Positions 62,673 to 64,000 of a DNA stretch of 64,000 bases are shown piece after piece. Location of the stretch: contig OX463842.1 in NCBI GenBank assembly GCA_949825065.1, positions 7,467,723 to 7,531,722 of the forward strand, read 5' to 3'. Each line of letters starts with the position of its first letter. Positions within the stretch are counted from its first letter, which is position 1. This DNA is from Odontocerum albicorne. Lineage: Eukaryota; Arthropoda; Insecta; Trichoptera; Odontoceridae. The notes beneath the pieces were generated by a model. The model saw only the letters and a list, made by a program, of their open reading frames with translations. It made no database searches and had not been told where the DNA came from. Both the position numbers and the translations under genes were made by a program.

Positions 62673-62786
62673 AATAACTGAAAACTTTAATGTTAACCTT
62701 TCAATACACTACACCGTGCTCTACAACATTATCTTAAACCGAATGTGTTACAATCATATATATCGGAAGATCTACAAAGATTTTTT

Positions 62787-62892
62787 AATAGATCTTCTTG
62801 CCTTTGTTTAATAGATCGGCTTCCTTTGGTATAATAGATCGTCTTCCCTTGGTTTAATAGATCGGCTTCCCTTGTTTTAATAGATCGGCTTA
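62787..62892. repeat. Minisatellite, 23-bp unit, about 4.5 copies
   Basis: AATAGATCGGCTTCCCTTGG plus TTT, step 23 (62787, 62810, 62833, 62856, 62879). Confidence 0.92.
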
Positions 62893-62934
62893 TCTTACCA
62901 AATTTATTTTTCTAAACATATGGAGTCGCGGGGA

Positions 62935-63110
62935 AGTACCTAATCTAATGGTTGCAGCCACCATCTTCCTATCCTAACGCTCAACTGTTTTTTTTTTGTA
63001 AAACTTTTAATATGTCAATAATAGTGGTTTTGAATCCCGAGTTAGAGCACTCTTGAGGAAACTCTGCTCTCTAAACGGCGCTATATAAATTATTCTTTAT
63101 TGTTATTAAA
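62935..63110 (+). mobile_element. SINE family III, best copy
   Basis: tRNA-like start TACCTAATCTAATGGTTGCA, then TATGTCAATAATAGTGGTTT, TGAATCCCGAGTTAGAGCAC, TCTGCTCTCTAAACGGCGCT, ATATAAATTATTC and a TTATTGTTATTAAAT tail. Other copies at 18300 and 6722. Confidence 0.62.
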
Positions 63111-63116
63111 TATCTT

Positions 63117-63170
63117 GGGTACCAACGGGAATTGAAATGGTAACCCCAGGATGATGATGTTTTGTTTATA
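63117..63170 (-). mobile_element. tRNA-derived SINE head fragment
   Basis: Minus strand CCTGGGGTTACCATTTCAAT, TCCCGTTGGTACCC: B-box region only. Confidence 0.45.
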
Positions 63171-63319
63171 ATCAGAAACATATATTTTATCGTCACATTT
63201 GCATCAAGTTATCTCCATAAATGAAAAAAATATACTATTTTTACTTTCGCATTAGTGATTTAAACTAAATTTTAAAAACCAGGAGACAACATTGGCTTTC
63301 GCCCTAATAATAAAGCCTT

Positions 63320-63515
63320 AAGGTTTAACACTGGAGTACGGACGAAACTTGTAGTTCGTCATTGCGCATGTTAGCAATACTACCACACGTGAAAAGGTAA
63401 ATTTTAAGTAATGTTACAATTTACCAGATTGGGATCCTGTTTTGAGCATACCCGAATCCTCTTAGGTAGAAATTTAGCGTCATGCCAACTAAGACACGGA
63501 GGTCTTAGAGAAAGT
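63320..63515 (-). mobile_element. SINE family II
   Basis: Minus strand: GACCTCCGTGTCTTAGTTGG (A box), GAGGATTCGGGTATGCTC (eroded B box), CAATCTGGTAAATTGTAACA, then TTCACGTGTGGTAGTATTGC, TAACATGCGCAATGACGAAC, TACAAGTTTCGTCC. Tail shared with 48725-48925 and 21330-21425. Confidence 0.62.
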
Positions 63516-64000
63516 ATTTTTACGTACGAATAGAATACATACGAATTTTTTACGTTTTACATAGAATACATACGAATTTTAGACACACATAAGATTAATT
63601 AGAATGTCAGTACTACGCTACATATATTTAGCATATGCATTAAATATAGTTTACCACTTTTTATTAAGTGAAATCGTTATTTTTTCCTTTTTAGTTGAAC
63701 AAGTTTAATTTCACATTTGTCACACTTTTATGAATGCTTTTTCTTTACTGCCACCTCAAATATCCTGCCAAAGTCACCCTAAAATAGATTATATTTGTTA
63801 GCGTCTGCTTTTGGCACATTTAAGAGAAGTTAGGGGAAAAAAGAGTATTATTTTCAGAGCTCGATATTCGGTTGGAGTGTATTAATGGATTATTTATTTC
63901 TCTCCTTTTGAGGAGGAAGTTTGAGAAGTCATCAATAAGTAGCTTTTTAAACTGTTTTCCTCAAATATTATCAGTTTTCTAGTGAATATTATTTTGATTT
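63516..64000. other. No gene seen
   Basis: Two near copies of AGAATACATACGAATTTT at 63530-63580; otherwise AT-rich to the window edge. Confidence 0.45.

Overview
This window is AT-rich eukaryotic DNA of the kind found between genes or in large introns of an insect or related arthropod. I base that on the repeats: an irritans-like mariner, RTE- and CR1/Jockey-type non-LTR retrotransposons with short 3' fragments, Penelope-like elements, tRNA-derived SINEs, piggyBac-like TTAA elements and TA-flanked MITEs. I found no host protein gene, rRNA gene or convincing functional tRNA gene, and I cannot name the species.

The only intact coding region is a mariner transposase (26765-27814, 349 aa, D,D34D triad complete). 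It sits in a full 1288-bp element (26589-27876) with near-identical 25-bp inverted ends and a TA duplication on both sides.

The rest is repeat wreckage, much of it nested. (a) 0-5 kb: a CR1/Jockey-like LINE 3' end with a duplicated block, a 661-bp piggyBac-like element, a 108/109-bp satellite, and a 216-bp TTAA MITE. (b) 9-16 kb: a deletion derivative of an IS630/Tc1-type transposon, a Penelope-like (PLE) endonuclease remnant between inverted terminal units, a pogo-like MITE, and 31-bp and 19-bp arrays. (c) 16-30 kb: a LINE tail, a second piggyBac-like copy, a TA MITE, an LTR-like unit, several SINEs, a decayed transposon with long inverted ends, the mariner, and RTE-A 3' ends. (d) 30-42 kb: a dense graveyard of RTE fragments. 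PLE is inserted in RTE-A, RTE-B in RTE-A with an 11-bp target duplication, and an LTR in RTE-D with a 4-bp duplication. (e) 42-64 kb: a TA MITE, more SINEs, a LINE tail, a third piggyBac-like copy, a 38-bp array with two alternating variants, and more RTE, PLE and SINE pieces.

The functional relations visible are between repeats. The main SINE family shares its 3' tail (hairpin plus AATAAGCCCGCCAGGTTGTA) with the CR1/Jockey-like LINE, which suggests the LINE machinery mobilises the SINE. Six loci carry the PLE terminal unit, five of them as inverted pairs with little or no coding sequence. All assignments come from reading motifs by eye. Family names are inferences from known protein signatures, and RTE-A to RTE-F are labels used only here.
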